Source: Promethearchaeota archaeon (GTDB lineage Archaea; Asgardarchaeota; Lokiarchaeia; Sigynarchaeales; SOKP01). From it: DNA of 8,004 nt. Numbering within the stretch: position 1 is the stretch's first letter; each line of letters starts with the position of its first letter. The notes beneath the pieces were generated by a model. It searched no databases, had not been told where the DNA came from, and saw only the letters and a list, made by a program, of their open reading frames with translations. The stretch lies in assembly GCA_019894735.1 (NCBI GenBank), contig JAGXOB010000104.1, forward strand, positions 1-8,004, given 5' to 3'. A program made the translations under genes and the position numbers. This document shows positions 1 through 5,819 of the stretch, piece by piece.

Positions 1-63
1 GATAATAGCGATAAGGATGCCAAGGATCATAACGATTGCTCCAATTATTTTGTCTTTAGCCAT
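1..63 (-). CDS. N-terminus of unidentified small hydrophobic or membrane-anchored protein (partial)
   Basis: Reading the minus strand from an ATG at 63-61 gives 21 open codons to the window edge, starting MAKDKIIGAIVMILG and continuing with mostly Ile, Leu and Ala. A short positively charged start followed by an uninterrupted hydrophobic run is what an N-terminal membrane segment or signal anchor looks like. The start is supported by AAAGGTG on the minus strand (positions 76-70), six bases before the ATG, a good match to the archaeal Shine-Dalgarno. The gene is divergent from the ribokinase and is cut by the window edge, so no function can be given. It could be a small multi-pass membrane protein, but only the first helix is visible. 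Confidence 0.6.
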   Translation of the reverse strand, partial: MAKDKIIGAIVMILGILIAII

Positions 64-232
64 ATTAAACACCTTTACAAGTTTCAGACTTGTTTTTTTT
101 ATAATAATTTTCAAGCAAAATTACTTTGCTTAATATTATTTTTAAAATTATATTAAATTAAAACCATTCGTTAAGAATCAATTGGTTTTAATTGTGATGA
201 ACCATAATTTGATAATATAAAAAGAATGTTGA
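64..232. other. Divergent intergenic region, AT-rich, no gene seen
   Basis: This stretch between the minus-strand gene and rbsK is strongly AT-rich with runs of A and T and multiple TATA-like stretches on both strands, so promoters in both directions are likely. Besides the inverted repeat at 77-93 I see no gene or clear operator. Confidence 0.5.
77..93. repeat. Short inverted repeat in the divergent intergenic region
   Basis: ACAAGT (77-82) and ACTTGT (88-93) are perfect inverted arms around a 5-base loop, followed on the plus strand by a run of eight T. It lies just upstream of the minus-strand Shine-Dalgarno and next to a minus-strand TATA-like stretch (TTATAAAA, 104-97), so it may be an operator or a leader hairpin of the divergent gene. 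The stem has only two G/C pairs per arm, and the T run would make it a terminator only for plus-strand transcription, for which no gene ends here. Functional meaning is uncertain. Confidence 0.3.
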
Positions 233-240
233 TATATAAA
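233..240 (+). promoter_or_regulatory. Probable TATA box of the rbsK-cupin pair (leaderless transcript likely)
   Basis: TATATAAA is centred about 28 bases before the rbsK ATG at 264. Archaeal TATA boxes lie about 25-27 bases before the transcription start, so the mRNA would begin at or within a few bases of the ATG. Consistent with this, no clear Shine-Dalgarno is present in the 12 bases before the ATG. The whole region is AT-rich, and a second A/T stretch (AATATAAAAAG, 214-224) is an alternative. Confidence 0.4.
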
Positions 241-263
241 TCAGTTTTATTAACGAGAATACT

Positions 264-1238
264 ATGCCAAATCGAGACCAATACGTTCTAATTATCGGTT
301 CAAGTAATATGGATTTGAATATCTACTCGCAACGGTTCCCAAAGCCAGGTGAAACTGTAACTGGTGGTGTTTTTAAGCAGTTCTTGGGAGGAAAAGGTGC
401 GAATCAAGCGGTAGCTTCTGTAAGGTCTGGTTCTAAAACTATTTTTATTGGTAAGGTTGGTATGGACGCATTTGGAAACGATATGCTTTCCCAATTAGGC
501 AACGAAGGAGTAAACATCGAACACATTATAAGGGATCCACATGAATCAAGCGGGGTAGCTTTTATATTGATAGATGAGTCTGGAGAAAATATGATTAGCG
601 TAGCTCCTGGCGCCAATTTTAAATTAACTCCAGATGAGGTTCAGGTTTATTCAGATGTCATTAAAGACGCCAAATGCTTGATAGTTCAAATGGAGATACC
701 TATTGAAACAATTGAAGAAATATTCAAAATTGCCAGTCAAGGGGAAGTCATAAAAATTCTTAATCCTGCGCCTTTAAAGCCAATTAGGTCATCAATTCTG
801 AGTAAAATTGATATTATAATTCCTAACGAGGGAGAATTGTCTCAATTACATTCGCTCTTGAAACTTAATGAATTAGTTGGCAATAATAAAGATAAAATAA
901 TTCAAGCTTCAAAGAATATTTCAAAGTTTGGAATAAAGACGATAATAACAACACTAGGTAAAAATGGTTGTATCTTATACGAAGCGGAAGAAGATAGAAT
1001 TACAGAAATTCCCGCCATTAAGGTTCAAGCTATTGATACTGTAGGTGCTGGAGATTGCTTTAATGGGGTTGTAGCTAGTAAATTATGCCAAGGAGAAAAT
1101 ATATTAACTTCAATAAAATATGCTACAACTGCCGCCTCCATTGCCATTACTAGAAAAGGAGCTCAAGCTTCAATGCCTTATGCAAATGAGATTGAAGATC
1201 GTTACAAACACTACAAAGCTAATTACAGTTTTGGGTAG
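264..1238 (+). CDS. rbsK: Ribokinase (PfkB family carbohydrate kinase)
   Basis: This cytoplasmic enzyme phosphorylates ribose with ATP to ribose 5-phosphate, feeding the pentose phosphate and nucleotide pools. The 324 residues match bacterial ribokinase (about 309 residues) along the whole length. Visible motifs in order are the sugar-binding N15/D17 in SSNMD, GGKGANQAV at 42-50 (PfkB signature 1), the Glu144 region QMEIP, NPAP at 167-170, PNEGE at 187-191, TLGKNG at 230-235 in the nucleotide site, and DTVGAGDCFNG at 258-268 with the catalytic base Asp264. The C-terminal TRKGAQASMP (296-305) is the ribokinase-type monovalent cation loop, which favours true ribokinase over other PfkB sugar or nucleoside kinases. 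The ATG at 264 gives an N-terminus of normal length. The downstream cupin gene follows after 7 bases, so the two are probably co-transcribed. Ribose specificity is inferred from motifs. Confidence 0.92.
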   Translation: MPNRDQYVLIIGSSNMDLNIYSQRFPKPGETVTGGVFKQFLGGKGANQAVASVRSGSKTIFIGKVGMDAFGNDMLSQLGNEGVNIEHIIRDPHESSGVAFILIDESGENMISVAPGANFKLTPDEVQVYSDVIKDAKCLIVQMEIPIETIEEIFKIASQGEVIKILNPAPLKPIRSSILSKIDIIIPNEGELSQLHSLLKLNELVGNNKDKIIQASKNISKFGIKTIITTLGKNGCILYEAEEDRITEIPAIKVQAIDTVGAGDCFNGVVASKLCQGENILTSIKYATTAASIAITRKGAQASMPYANEIEDRYKHYKANYSFG

Positions 1239-1245
1239 CATCAAA

Positions 1246-1920
1246 ATGAATGAAGAGACTATTCAACCTAATAGGGGCACAAACCTAAGAAAAAATGGAA
1301 ATAAGGAGCTTAAATTAGTTCTCGATCATGAATCTCTAAAAAAGATTTTTCTTGTAAATGGAATATCTTTTTTCACACAAAATTTAAGAAAAGCTAACTT
1401 AACCGTAAAACCAAACGATTATTACATGGTAATTAATAAGTGGGATAAGGATGTAAAAGTTAAGTATAGTATCAATATTGCTAACCATAAAATCATATAT
1501 CAACCTTATAAATACGATTTGTCTAAAAAGGAAAGATTTGACCCCGTAGCTTTTAGTAAGAACCATGATGTTCCGAGTGGATATATTGACATACTAAATA
1601 AATGGTACAGTATTAAATTTACATATCATGATTATAGTTTAATATATATCAAACCAGAAATTGGTATATCAATACAAATTCATCAATTTAGAGACGAACA
1701 TTGGAAAATTCTAGAGGGCAACCCGATCATAATAAGTGCGAATAGAGTTCATTATTTTGTTGAAAGAGGTGTAGAATTTTTAAACGTAAAAACGACTTAT
1801 CACTCCGTGATAAACCCTAATAAAAATCCTGAACAATTCGTCATAATCAAGGAAAAGTGGAGCGGGAAATTCGACGAAGAAGACATAACTAGAGCGTTTA
1901 ACCCGAATAATTTTTATTAA
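1246..1920 (+). CDS. Protein with C-terminal type II phosphomannose-isomerase-like cupin domain
   Basis: The 224-residue product has an unrecognised N-terminal part (1 to about 117, basic and rich in Asn/Lys/Tyr) and a C-terminal part (about 118-217) that follows the type II mannose-6-phosphate isomerase / mannose-1-phosphate guanylyltransferase cupin: ISIQIHQFRDEHW at 141-153 aligns with the family's LSLQMHHHRAEHW, then LEG, a TTYHSVINP segment (183-191) and KEKWSGKFDEEDITR (202-216). Putative metal ligands H146, E151 and H186 are kept, but the second His of the HxH pair is Phe148, so catalysis is doubtful. ATG at 1246 is chosen because the only longer option in this frame (1120) lies deep inside rbsK and adds residues unlike any cupin. 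It follows rbsK by 7 bases, suggesting co-translation. It may be a sugar-phosphate isomerase variant, a sugar-binding or regulatory cupin, or a degenerating enzyme. Confidence 0.7.
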   Translation: MNEETIQPNRGTNLRKNGNKELKLVLDHESLKKIFLVNGISFFTQNLRKANLTVKPNDYYMVINKWDKDVKVKYSINIANHKIIYQPYKYDLSKKERFDPVAFSKNHDVPSGYIDILNKWYSIKFTYHDYSLIYIKPEIGISIQIHQFRDEHWKILEGNPIIISANRVHYFVERGVEFLNVKTTYHSVINPNKNPEQFVIIKEKWSGKFDEEDITRAFNPNNFY

Positions 1921-1984
1921 TTAATTTTTACGAATCTTGAAATTCTCCACTTGATTCTGGCGATAAAATTTAAGATTTTAAGAT

Positions 1985-1996
1985 ATTTTATTTTTC
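1985..1996 (+). terminator. Possible T-rich terminator after the rbsK-cupin pair
   Basis: ATTTTATTTTTCC-type sequence lies about 65 bases after the cupin stop codon with no convincing stem-loop before it. Archaeal RNA polymerase can terminate at such T tracts without a hairpin. A shorter T5 run right after the stop (1925-1929) is an alternative. Assignment is by position and composition only. Confidence 0.3.
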
Positions 1997-2106
1997 CTCG
2001 AAGGTCCCATCTCACCCTTTAAAGTTTTTGGTTTTTAGTTCTCTCGTTTTAATAAAATTAAAATTTGATAGATAACTAAATTCATTACACGTGTTAATAA
2101 AAGCGT

Positions 2107-2117
2107 AAAAAATATAC
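2107..2117 (+). promoter_or_regulatory. Probable TATA/BRE promoter of the ribosomal protein operon
   Basis: The stretch GCGTAAAAAATATAC (2103-2117) resembles a purine-rich BRE followed by a TATA element. Transcription would start about 25 bases downstream, near 2136-2140, leaving a leader of about 15-20 bases that just includes the GGTGG Shine-Dalgarno (2146-2150) four bases before the S19 ATG. The geometry is good, but the AT-rich background makes the exact TATA choice uncertain. Confidence 0.4.
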
Positions 2118-2154
2118 AAAAAATAGTAAATGGAACAAATAGATTGGTGGAATT

Positions 2155-2688
2155 ATGTCTCCGAATGAAGAAAAAGATAATGAAGAACAAAAAGAAATGA
2201 CAACGGAAGAAGCAACGGAAGAAACAACAGAAGAGCTTGAAGAAGAAACAGATGATAGTGAATTAGATTTAACACAAGAGAGAGATCGCCTTAAATTTCA
2301 TTATCGTGGGCATACATTAGAAGAACTTAAAAAAATGAATATGGACGAATTTATCCAATTACTGCCAGCACGAGCACGAAGATCGTTAAGAAGAGGATTG
2401 CCACCCAGACAGAAAAAACTCCTTGAAAGACTAAGAAGGGCATATAGAGCTAAGAAAAGAGGAAAAGATATTCTTACGAGGACCCATGTTAGAGATATGT
2501 TGATCTTCCCCGAAATGGTAGGCTTAAAAATCGGTGTATACAATGGAAAATCGTATGAAATTGTAGATGTTAAACCTGAAATGATCGCTCATTACTTAGG
2601 AGAGTTTTCTTTAACTAGAAGGCATGTTCAACATGGTTCACCGGGAATCGGAGCGACGCGTTCAAGTAAATATGTTCCATTAAAATAA
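2155..2688 (+). CDS. rps19: 30S ribosomal protein uS19 with acidic N-terminal extension
   Basis: S19 sits in the head of the small subunit, near S13 and the A site. The core is the archaeal/eukaryotic type: a helical, basic segment [16 protein letters not shown] (73-88), HVRDM at 111-115, [12 protein letters not shown] at 121-132, and the highly conserved end [11 protein letters not shown]...[18 protein letters not shown] (146-177). The product is 177 residues, longer than the roughly 130-150 usual in archaea; residues 1-45 are a strongly acidic tail rich in Glu and Thr, unlike the rest of the protein. ATG 2155 is preferred because GGTGG lies four bases before it; M15 (2197) is the only other upstream option and has no clear ribosome-binding site. 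It is the first gene of the cluster, whereas archaeal rps19 normally follows rpl2, which is not here. Confidence 0.95.
   Translation: MSPNEEKDNEEQKEMTTEEATEETTEELEEETDDSELDLTQERDRLKFHYRGHTLEELKKMNMDEFIQLLPARARRSLRRGLPPRQKKLLERLRRAYRAKKRGKDILTRTHVRDMLIFPEMVGLKIGVYNGKSYEIVDVKPEMIAHYLGEFSLTRRHVQHGSPGIGATRSSKYVPLK
2203..2250 (+). repeat. Imperfect 12-base tandem repeat inside the S19 N-terminus
   Basis: Four 12-base units read ACGGAAGAAGCA, ACGGAAGAAACA, ACAGAAGAGCTT and GAAGAAGAAACA, coding for [12 protein letters not shown] and EEET (residues 17-32). The in-frame period of four codons suggests the acidic tail grew by duplication of a short unit. Confidence 0.6.
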
Positions 2689-2732
2689 AATAATAATTAA
2701 TGATAATAAAATAACAATTGAGATGATATTTA

Positions 2733-3212
2733 ATGCCAAATTGGGGTTATTCCTTCACTGAACAAAATTATGACGCAGATAGACTAGCTAAAGCTTCTGG
2801 GAGAGATTTACGCATAAAGCCAAAACCTTCAAGAGAAGTCTGTGCTGTAATTAAAGGTATGAAGGTAGATCAAGCAAAAACATATCTTGAAAAAGTAATT
2901 CAACTCCAACAATCAGTCCCTTTCAGGAGACATAAAAAGAAACAAGCTCATAGAAAGGATTTAAAACAATTTAATTGGTATGCTGGTCGATATCCACAAA
3001 AAGCTGCTGCGAGAATCTATGAAATCCTTACATCTGTGGAATCAAACGCAGAATTTAAAGGGTTAGACGTCGAAAATTGTAGAATTATCCACGCTGCTAC
3101 GCACAGAGGGCGGATAATTAAGCGTTATATTGAACGTGCTCATGGTAGATCAACCGCAAAATTTAGGCATTTAAGTCACGTAGAAATTGTTATTTATGAA
3201 TTTCCAAGTTAA
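2733..3212 (+). CDS. rpl22: 50S ribosomal protein uL22
   Basis: L22 binds several 23S rRNA domains, and its extended hairpin lines the peptide exit tunnel. The 159-residue product begins MPNWGYS, then YDADRLAKASGRDLRIKPKPSREVCAVIKGM (14-43, the family's opening with the 'SxK...E' helix start), VDQAKTYLEKVI (45-56), the basic VPFRRHKKK (62-70), the RYPQKAAARIYEILTSVESNAEFKGLD segment (86-112), and the tunnel hairpin THRGRIIKRYIERAHGRS (123-140) ending in an HVEIVIYE strand. Length and motifs agree with archaeal L22 (eukaryotic L17). The start is fixed by GAGATGAT (2720-2727), one mismatch from GAGGTGAT, five bases before ATG. It lies 44 bases after rps19. Confidence 0.96.
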   Translation: MPNWGYSFTEQNYDADRLAKASGRDLRIKPKPSREVCAVIKGMKVDQAKTYLEKVIQLQQSVPFRRHKKKQAHRKDLKQFNWYAGRYPQKAAARIYEILTSVESNAEFKGLDVENCRIIHAATHRGRIIKRYIERAHGRSTAKFRHLSHVEIVIYEFPS

Positions 3213-3260
3213 GTTAAAAATTTTAAAGATTAGATAAAAAATTAAAAGAGATTAAAGAAT

Positions 3261-4052
3261 ATGAGTCCTTTAGCCAAACATTTTATTGAACAAGGTATTA
3301 AGTTAATGCAAATAAACGAATATCTCAGATCTGAACTTGTACGAGCAGGATTTGCTGGAGTTGATATCCAAAAAACACCGCTCGGAGTTAGGATTACTCT
3401 GAGGACAAGTAGACCTGGACTCGTGATTGGGAAAGGTGGAAAGCGAATTCAAGAGATTACTGATGTTCTGCACGATAAGTTTGGGTTAGAAATGCCCCAG
3501 ATCGAAGTTGAGGAAGTTCCGAATCCCGATTTGAATGCACAGATTATGGCTGAAAGGTTAGCTTATAGTCTCGATAGAGGTAGACATTACAGAAGAGCAG
3601 GGTATTATATATTACGCAAGATAATGGATTCTGGAGCTAAAGGTACAGAAATTATTGTTTCTGGTAAGGTAACTTCGCAACGGGCTCGAACTACGGTTTT
3701 TAGAGCAGGCACAATGAAAAAATCAGGTCACCCTGCTCAAGTAGGAGTAGATAGAGGTGTAGCTCAATGCATTCAGAAATCAGGTACACTAGGGATTATC
3801 GTAAAAATTATGCATGCAAATATAAGAATGGGTGACACCGTTAAAATTAAATATGAAGCTTTAGCAAAGGCTCAAGCAAAAATAGAATCAGAATTAACTA
3901 AAACGAAAATTGAGAAGGATTACGAGGTTTCTGTGGAAGATAGAGAACTAACTGCGGTAGAAAAAGAGTTGTTCGATGAAGTCGAAGAAGATGACGTTTC
4001 TGAAATCTCTTTAGAATCAGGAAAAGAACCTGAAGATAAAATTGAGGAATAG
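3261..4052 (+). CDS. rps3: 30S ribosomal protein uS3 with KH domain and acidic C-tail
   Basis: S3 sits at the mRNA entry side of the small subunit head. The N-terminal KH type 2 domain covers about 17-90, with the RNA-binding loop VIGKGGKRI at 55-63 (GKGG 57-60). The C-terminal S3 domain follows: AERLAYSLDRGRHYRRAGYYILRKIM (97-122), GAKGTEIIVSGKVTSQRART (125-144), and the GTLGIIVKIM...GDTVKIKYE part (175-199). The 263-residue protein ends in a tail (about 203-263) that is Lys/Glu rich and then strongly acidic from 235 (FDEVEEDDVSE...). ATG 3261 is preceded by AGAGATTAAAG (3247-3257), the same 11 bases that precede rpl29. The gene lies 48 bases after rpl22. Confidence 0.97.
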   Translation: MSPLAKHFIEQGIKLMQINEYLRSELVRAGFAGVDIQKTPLGVRITLRTSRPGLVIGKGGKRIQEITDVLHDKFGLEMPQIEVEEVPNPDLNAQIMAERLAYSLDRGRHYRRAGYYILRKIMDSGAKGTEIIVSGKVTSQRARTTVFRAGTMKKSGHPAQVGVDRGVAQCIQKSGTLGIIVKIMHANIRMGDTVKIKYEALAKAQAKIESELTKTKIEKDYEVSVEDRELTAVEKELFDEVEEDDVSEISLESGKEPEDKIEE

Positions 4053-4085
4053 AGGAAAAAATAAATAATATAGAGAGATTAAAGT

Positions 4086-4283
4086 ATGGACATAATTACA
4101 GCAGCAAAAGTACGAGAAATGGACGAAAGAGAAAGAGAGAGGAATCTGATAACTTTGAGAGAAGAATTAATGATGTTATACAGTCAACAGACTGGTGGGG
4201 GTATCTCAGATAACCCTGCGAAGGCAAAACTTTTGAGAAAGCAAATAGCAAGGATTCTTACTGTAAAAAACGAAGGAAAATAG
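4086..4283 (+). CDS. rpl29: 50S ribosomal protein uL29
   Basis: L29 is a small helical hairpin protein near the exit of the peptide tunnel, where L23 and L29 dock nascent-chain factors. The 65 residues form two helices: AKVREMDERERERNLITLREELMMLYSQQ (7-35) and PAKAKLLRKQIARILTVKNE (44-63), joined by a TGGGISDN loop. The order RexMdxxE...LxxLreEL...KLLRKqIARilT is the L29 signature. The start is supported by AGAGATTAAAG (4074-4084) just before the ATG. The gene lies 33 bases after rps3 and 11 bases before the Rpp29 gene. Confidence 0.95.
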   Translation: MDIITAAKVREMDERERERNLITLREELMMLYSQQTGGGISDNPAKAKLLRKQIARILTVKNEGK

Positions 4284-4294
4284 ATGAGTTTAAA

Positions 4295-4588
4295 ATGATT
4301 AGCCCAAAATATCTGATTTACCACGATTTAATTGGCTTTGAAGTAAAGGCTAGACTTAAATCAAAACCTGAGAATTTCGAATTCCAAGATGCTGGTGTGG
4401 TAATTGACGATACTCAGAATATGTTAATATCTGAAAAAAATAAAATAGTAAAAAAATATATCAAAAAAGATTATATTTTTAGATTCAAGCTTAAAGATGG
4501 AACGCTAGAAGTGAATGGAACAAAAATTGTTGGCATTCCTGAAAATAGATTAAGAAGTTTAAAAAAAAAGAAGTGGTTAAGGAAATAA
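4295..4588 (+). CDS. rnp1: Ribonuclease P protein component 1 (Rpp29/Pop4 family)
   Basis: Rpp29 is a protein subunit of archaeal RNase P, which with its RNA removes 5' leaders from tRNA precursors; it pairs with Rpp21. The 97 residues show the family features: YHDLIGFEVK (9-18), GVVIDDTQNML (34-44), an Sm-like beta-barrel run ending in FRFKLKDGTLEVNGTKIVG (62-80), and IPENRLRSLKKKKWLRK (81-97). Length fits archaeal Rpp29 (about 90-130). The start at 4295 is favoured because residues 1-10 lead straight into the conserved HDLIG. A four-codon ORF (ATG 4284 to TGA 4298) overlaps the start; its ATG lies within the likely ribosome-binding site (GATGAG) and it is probably chance. The stop is one base before rps17, so translation is probably coupled. 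Position between L29 and S17 is the usual archaeal one. Confidence 0.9.
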   Translation: MISPKYLIYHDLIGFEVKARLKSKPENFEFQDAGVVIDDTQNMLISEKNKIVKKYIKKDYIFRFKLKDGTLEVNGTKIVGIPENRLRSLKKKKWLRK

Positions 4589-4589
4589 A

Positions 4590-4940
4590 ATGAGCGTTAG
4601 AAATATTGGTATTCCCGGAGTTAATCCCCCCACTGCTCGTGAATGTAGTGATAAAGATTGTCCCTTCCATGGGAAATCACGAATCAGAGGAAAAATTACA
4701 AAAGGAGTAGTTGTTAACAAAAAATCAAGAAACACCGTAGTAATCAGACAGGATTATGTTCAGTTCGTTAAAAAATATCAAAGATATGAAAGGCGTAATT
4801 CGAGACTCGTATGTCACCTACCCGAATGTCTTAATCACGAAATTGAAGTAGGAGATTTAGTGCGAGTTGGAGAAAGTAGAAAACTTTCTAAAACGAAAGC
4901 TTTTATAGTATTAGACAAATTAAAAACAGGGGCGATCTAA
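4590..4940 (+). CDS. rps17: 30S ribosomal protein uS17 (archaeal type)
   Basis: S17 is a primary binder of 16S rRNA in the body of the small subunit. The 116-residue archaeal form begins RNIGIPGVNPPTARECSDKDCPFHG (4-28), typical of archaeal S17 and absent from bacterial S17, then RIRGKITKGVVV (31-42), NTVVIRQDYVQFVKKYQRYERR (48-69), and VGDLVRVGESRKLSKTKAFIVL (87-108), the OB-fold core. It carries Cys19, Cys24, Cys75 and Cys80, two CxxxxC pairs. It begins one base after rnp1 and its stop is immediately followed by the L14 ATG. Confidence 0.96.
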   Translation: MSVRNIGIPGVNPPTARECSDKDCPFHGKSRIRGKITKGVVVNKKSRNTVVIRQDYVQFVKKYQRYERRNSRLVCHLPECLNHEIEVGDLVRVGESRKLSKTKAFIVLDKLKTGAI

Positions 4941-5366
4941 ATGGGAACAAGAAGAAAACTTGGACGAAAAACGTTAGTTAAACCAAGAACTAGTTATGGC
5001 GTACAGAATGGCACAAAAATCTTTATTACAGATAATTCAGGCGCTAAAATAGCACAAATTATTAATGTCGACCACGCAAAGACGCGATTAAGGAGGTTAC
5101 CAAAAGCGACGGTGGGAGATGTTTGTACGGTAACAATTAAAAAAGGTCGTCCAGATTTACGCGGAAATATTTTAAAAGCAGTAATAGTTCGGCAAAAAAT
5201 GATTTTTAGAAGATTAGACGGAACTAGATTGTGTTTTGAAGATAATGCTGGTGTCATAATAACCAATGAAGGCGATCCTAAAGCTACAGAAATCCGTGGA
5301 CCTATAGCAAGAGAAGCTGCGGAATTATTTCCCCGTTTAGCCTCCATTTCTTCATTAATTGTTTAG
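4941..5366 (+). CDS. rpl14: 50S ribosomal protein uL14
   Basis: L14 contacts 23S rRNA near the sarcin-ricin loop and takes part in an intersubunit bridge. The 141-residue product carries the family's features: TDNSGAKIAQI (30-40), RLPKATVGDVCTVTIKKGRPDLRG (52-75), KAVIVRQKMIFRRLDGTRLCFEDNAGVIITNEGDPKATEIRGPIAREAAELFPRL, and IASISSLIV-type end (to 141). The GPIA and FPRLAS stretches are typical of archaea. ATG 4941 follows the S17 stop without a gap, and GGGGCGAT (4929-4936) matches the Shine-Dalgarno well. The gene is at normal length. Confidence 0.97.
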   Translation: MGTRRKLGRKTLVKPRTSYGVQNGTKIFITDNSGAKIAQIINVDHAKTRLRRLPKATVGDVCTVTIKKGRPDLRGNILKAVIVRQKMIFRRLDGTRLCFEDNAGVIITNEGDPKATEIRGPIAREAAELFPRLASISSLIV

Positions 5367-5387
5367 AAAAAAAAAGAGTGAAAAAAT

Positions 5388-5819
5388 ATGAAAGTAAATT
5401 CAAAACAACCTCGAAGACAGAGAAAAGCATTATTTCAATCTAAGAATAATCAACGGTCAAAATTATTGTCTGCGAGAGTTGCAGATTTTGTAAGAGATGA
5501 ATACGGAATAAAAGCGCTTCCAATAAGAGTAGGCGATGGAGTACGAATTACGCGAGGTGAGTTCAAAGACTTTGAAGGCGAAGTAATCGAGATAACTAGA
5601 AATCAACGCGTAAAAATTAAGGAAGCAACTTTTGACAAAGCGGATGGAACTCAATTTCATCCTGCAATTCATATTTCAAAATTGGTAATAACTAAATTCA
5701 CTAAAGAGAAGAAAATGGACCCATGGAGAGCGAGTATGATCGATCGTAAAGCTGTCTTTGGGTTCGCTGATGAGGAGTTAAGAGCTCCAAAAAAACAAAA
5801 AGAGGAGGAAGAGAAATAA
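5388..5819 (+). CDS. rpl24: 50S ribosomal protein uL24
   Basis: L24 is an early assembly protein near the peptide exit. The 143-residue protein starts with a basic extension (KVNSKQPRRQRKALFQ, 2-17), then VRDEYGIKALPIRVGDGVRITRGEFKDFEGEVIEI (35-69), which is the KOW RNA-binding motif, followed by KADGTQFHPAIHISKLVITKF (84-104), the archaeal hallmark where a threonine-rich DGT is conserved. It ends in a Lys/Glu tail KKQKEEEEK. GAGTG (5376-5380) precedes the ATG by 7 bases. The stop is immediately followed by the S4e start, whose Shine-Dalgarno (GAGGAGG, 5802-5808) lies in the L24 tail. Confidence 0.95.
   Translation: MKVNSKQPRRQRKALFQSKNNQRSKLLSARVADFVRDEYGIKALPIRVGDGVRITRGEFKDFEGEVIEITRNQRVKIKEATFDKADGTQFHPAIHISKLVITKFTKEKKMDPWRASMIDRKAVFGFADEELRAPKKQKEEEEK

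Larger units (their letters stand above)
1921..2154 (+). other. Intergenic region between the cupin gene and the ribosomal operon
   Basis: These 234 bases contain no credible gene. T-rich stretches (TTTTTA at 1925-1930, TTTTATTTTTCC at 1985-1996, and pyrimidine-rich sequence around 2025-2050) are suited to archaeal transcription termination of the upstream pair. An exact tandem 8-mer TTTAAGAT occurs at 1969-1984. A perfect 8-base palindrome ACACGTGT lies at 2087-2094, about 13 bases before the likely TATA element of the ribosomal operon. Confidence 0.6.

Noticed and set aside
77..100. Hairpin plus T run as a rho-independent terminator
   Set aside because: No plus-strand gene ends before it, and the minus-strand gene starts there; the stem is only six pairs and AT-rich.
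300..616. Two minus-strand open frames opposite rbsK
   Set aside because: They overlap each other and a clearly conserved kinase frame, with no known motif.
1120..1245. A longer start for the cupin gene, 42 codons upstream inside rbsK
   Set aside because: The extra residues come from the other frame of the conserved rbsK C-terminus and have a low-complexity start; ATG 1246 just after the rbsK stop is the natural start.
4994..5347. Minus-strand open frame of 117 codons opposite rpl14
   Set aside because: It is a shadow of the strongly conserved L14 frame; no ribosome-binding site or recognisable motif.
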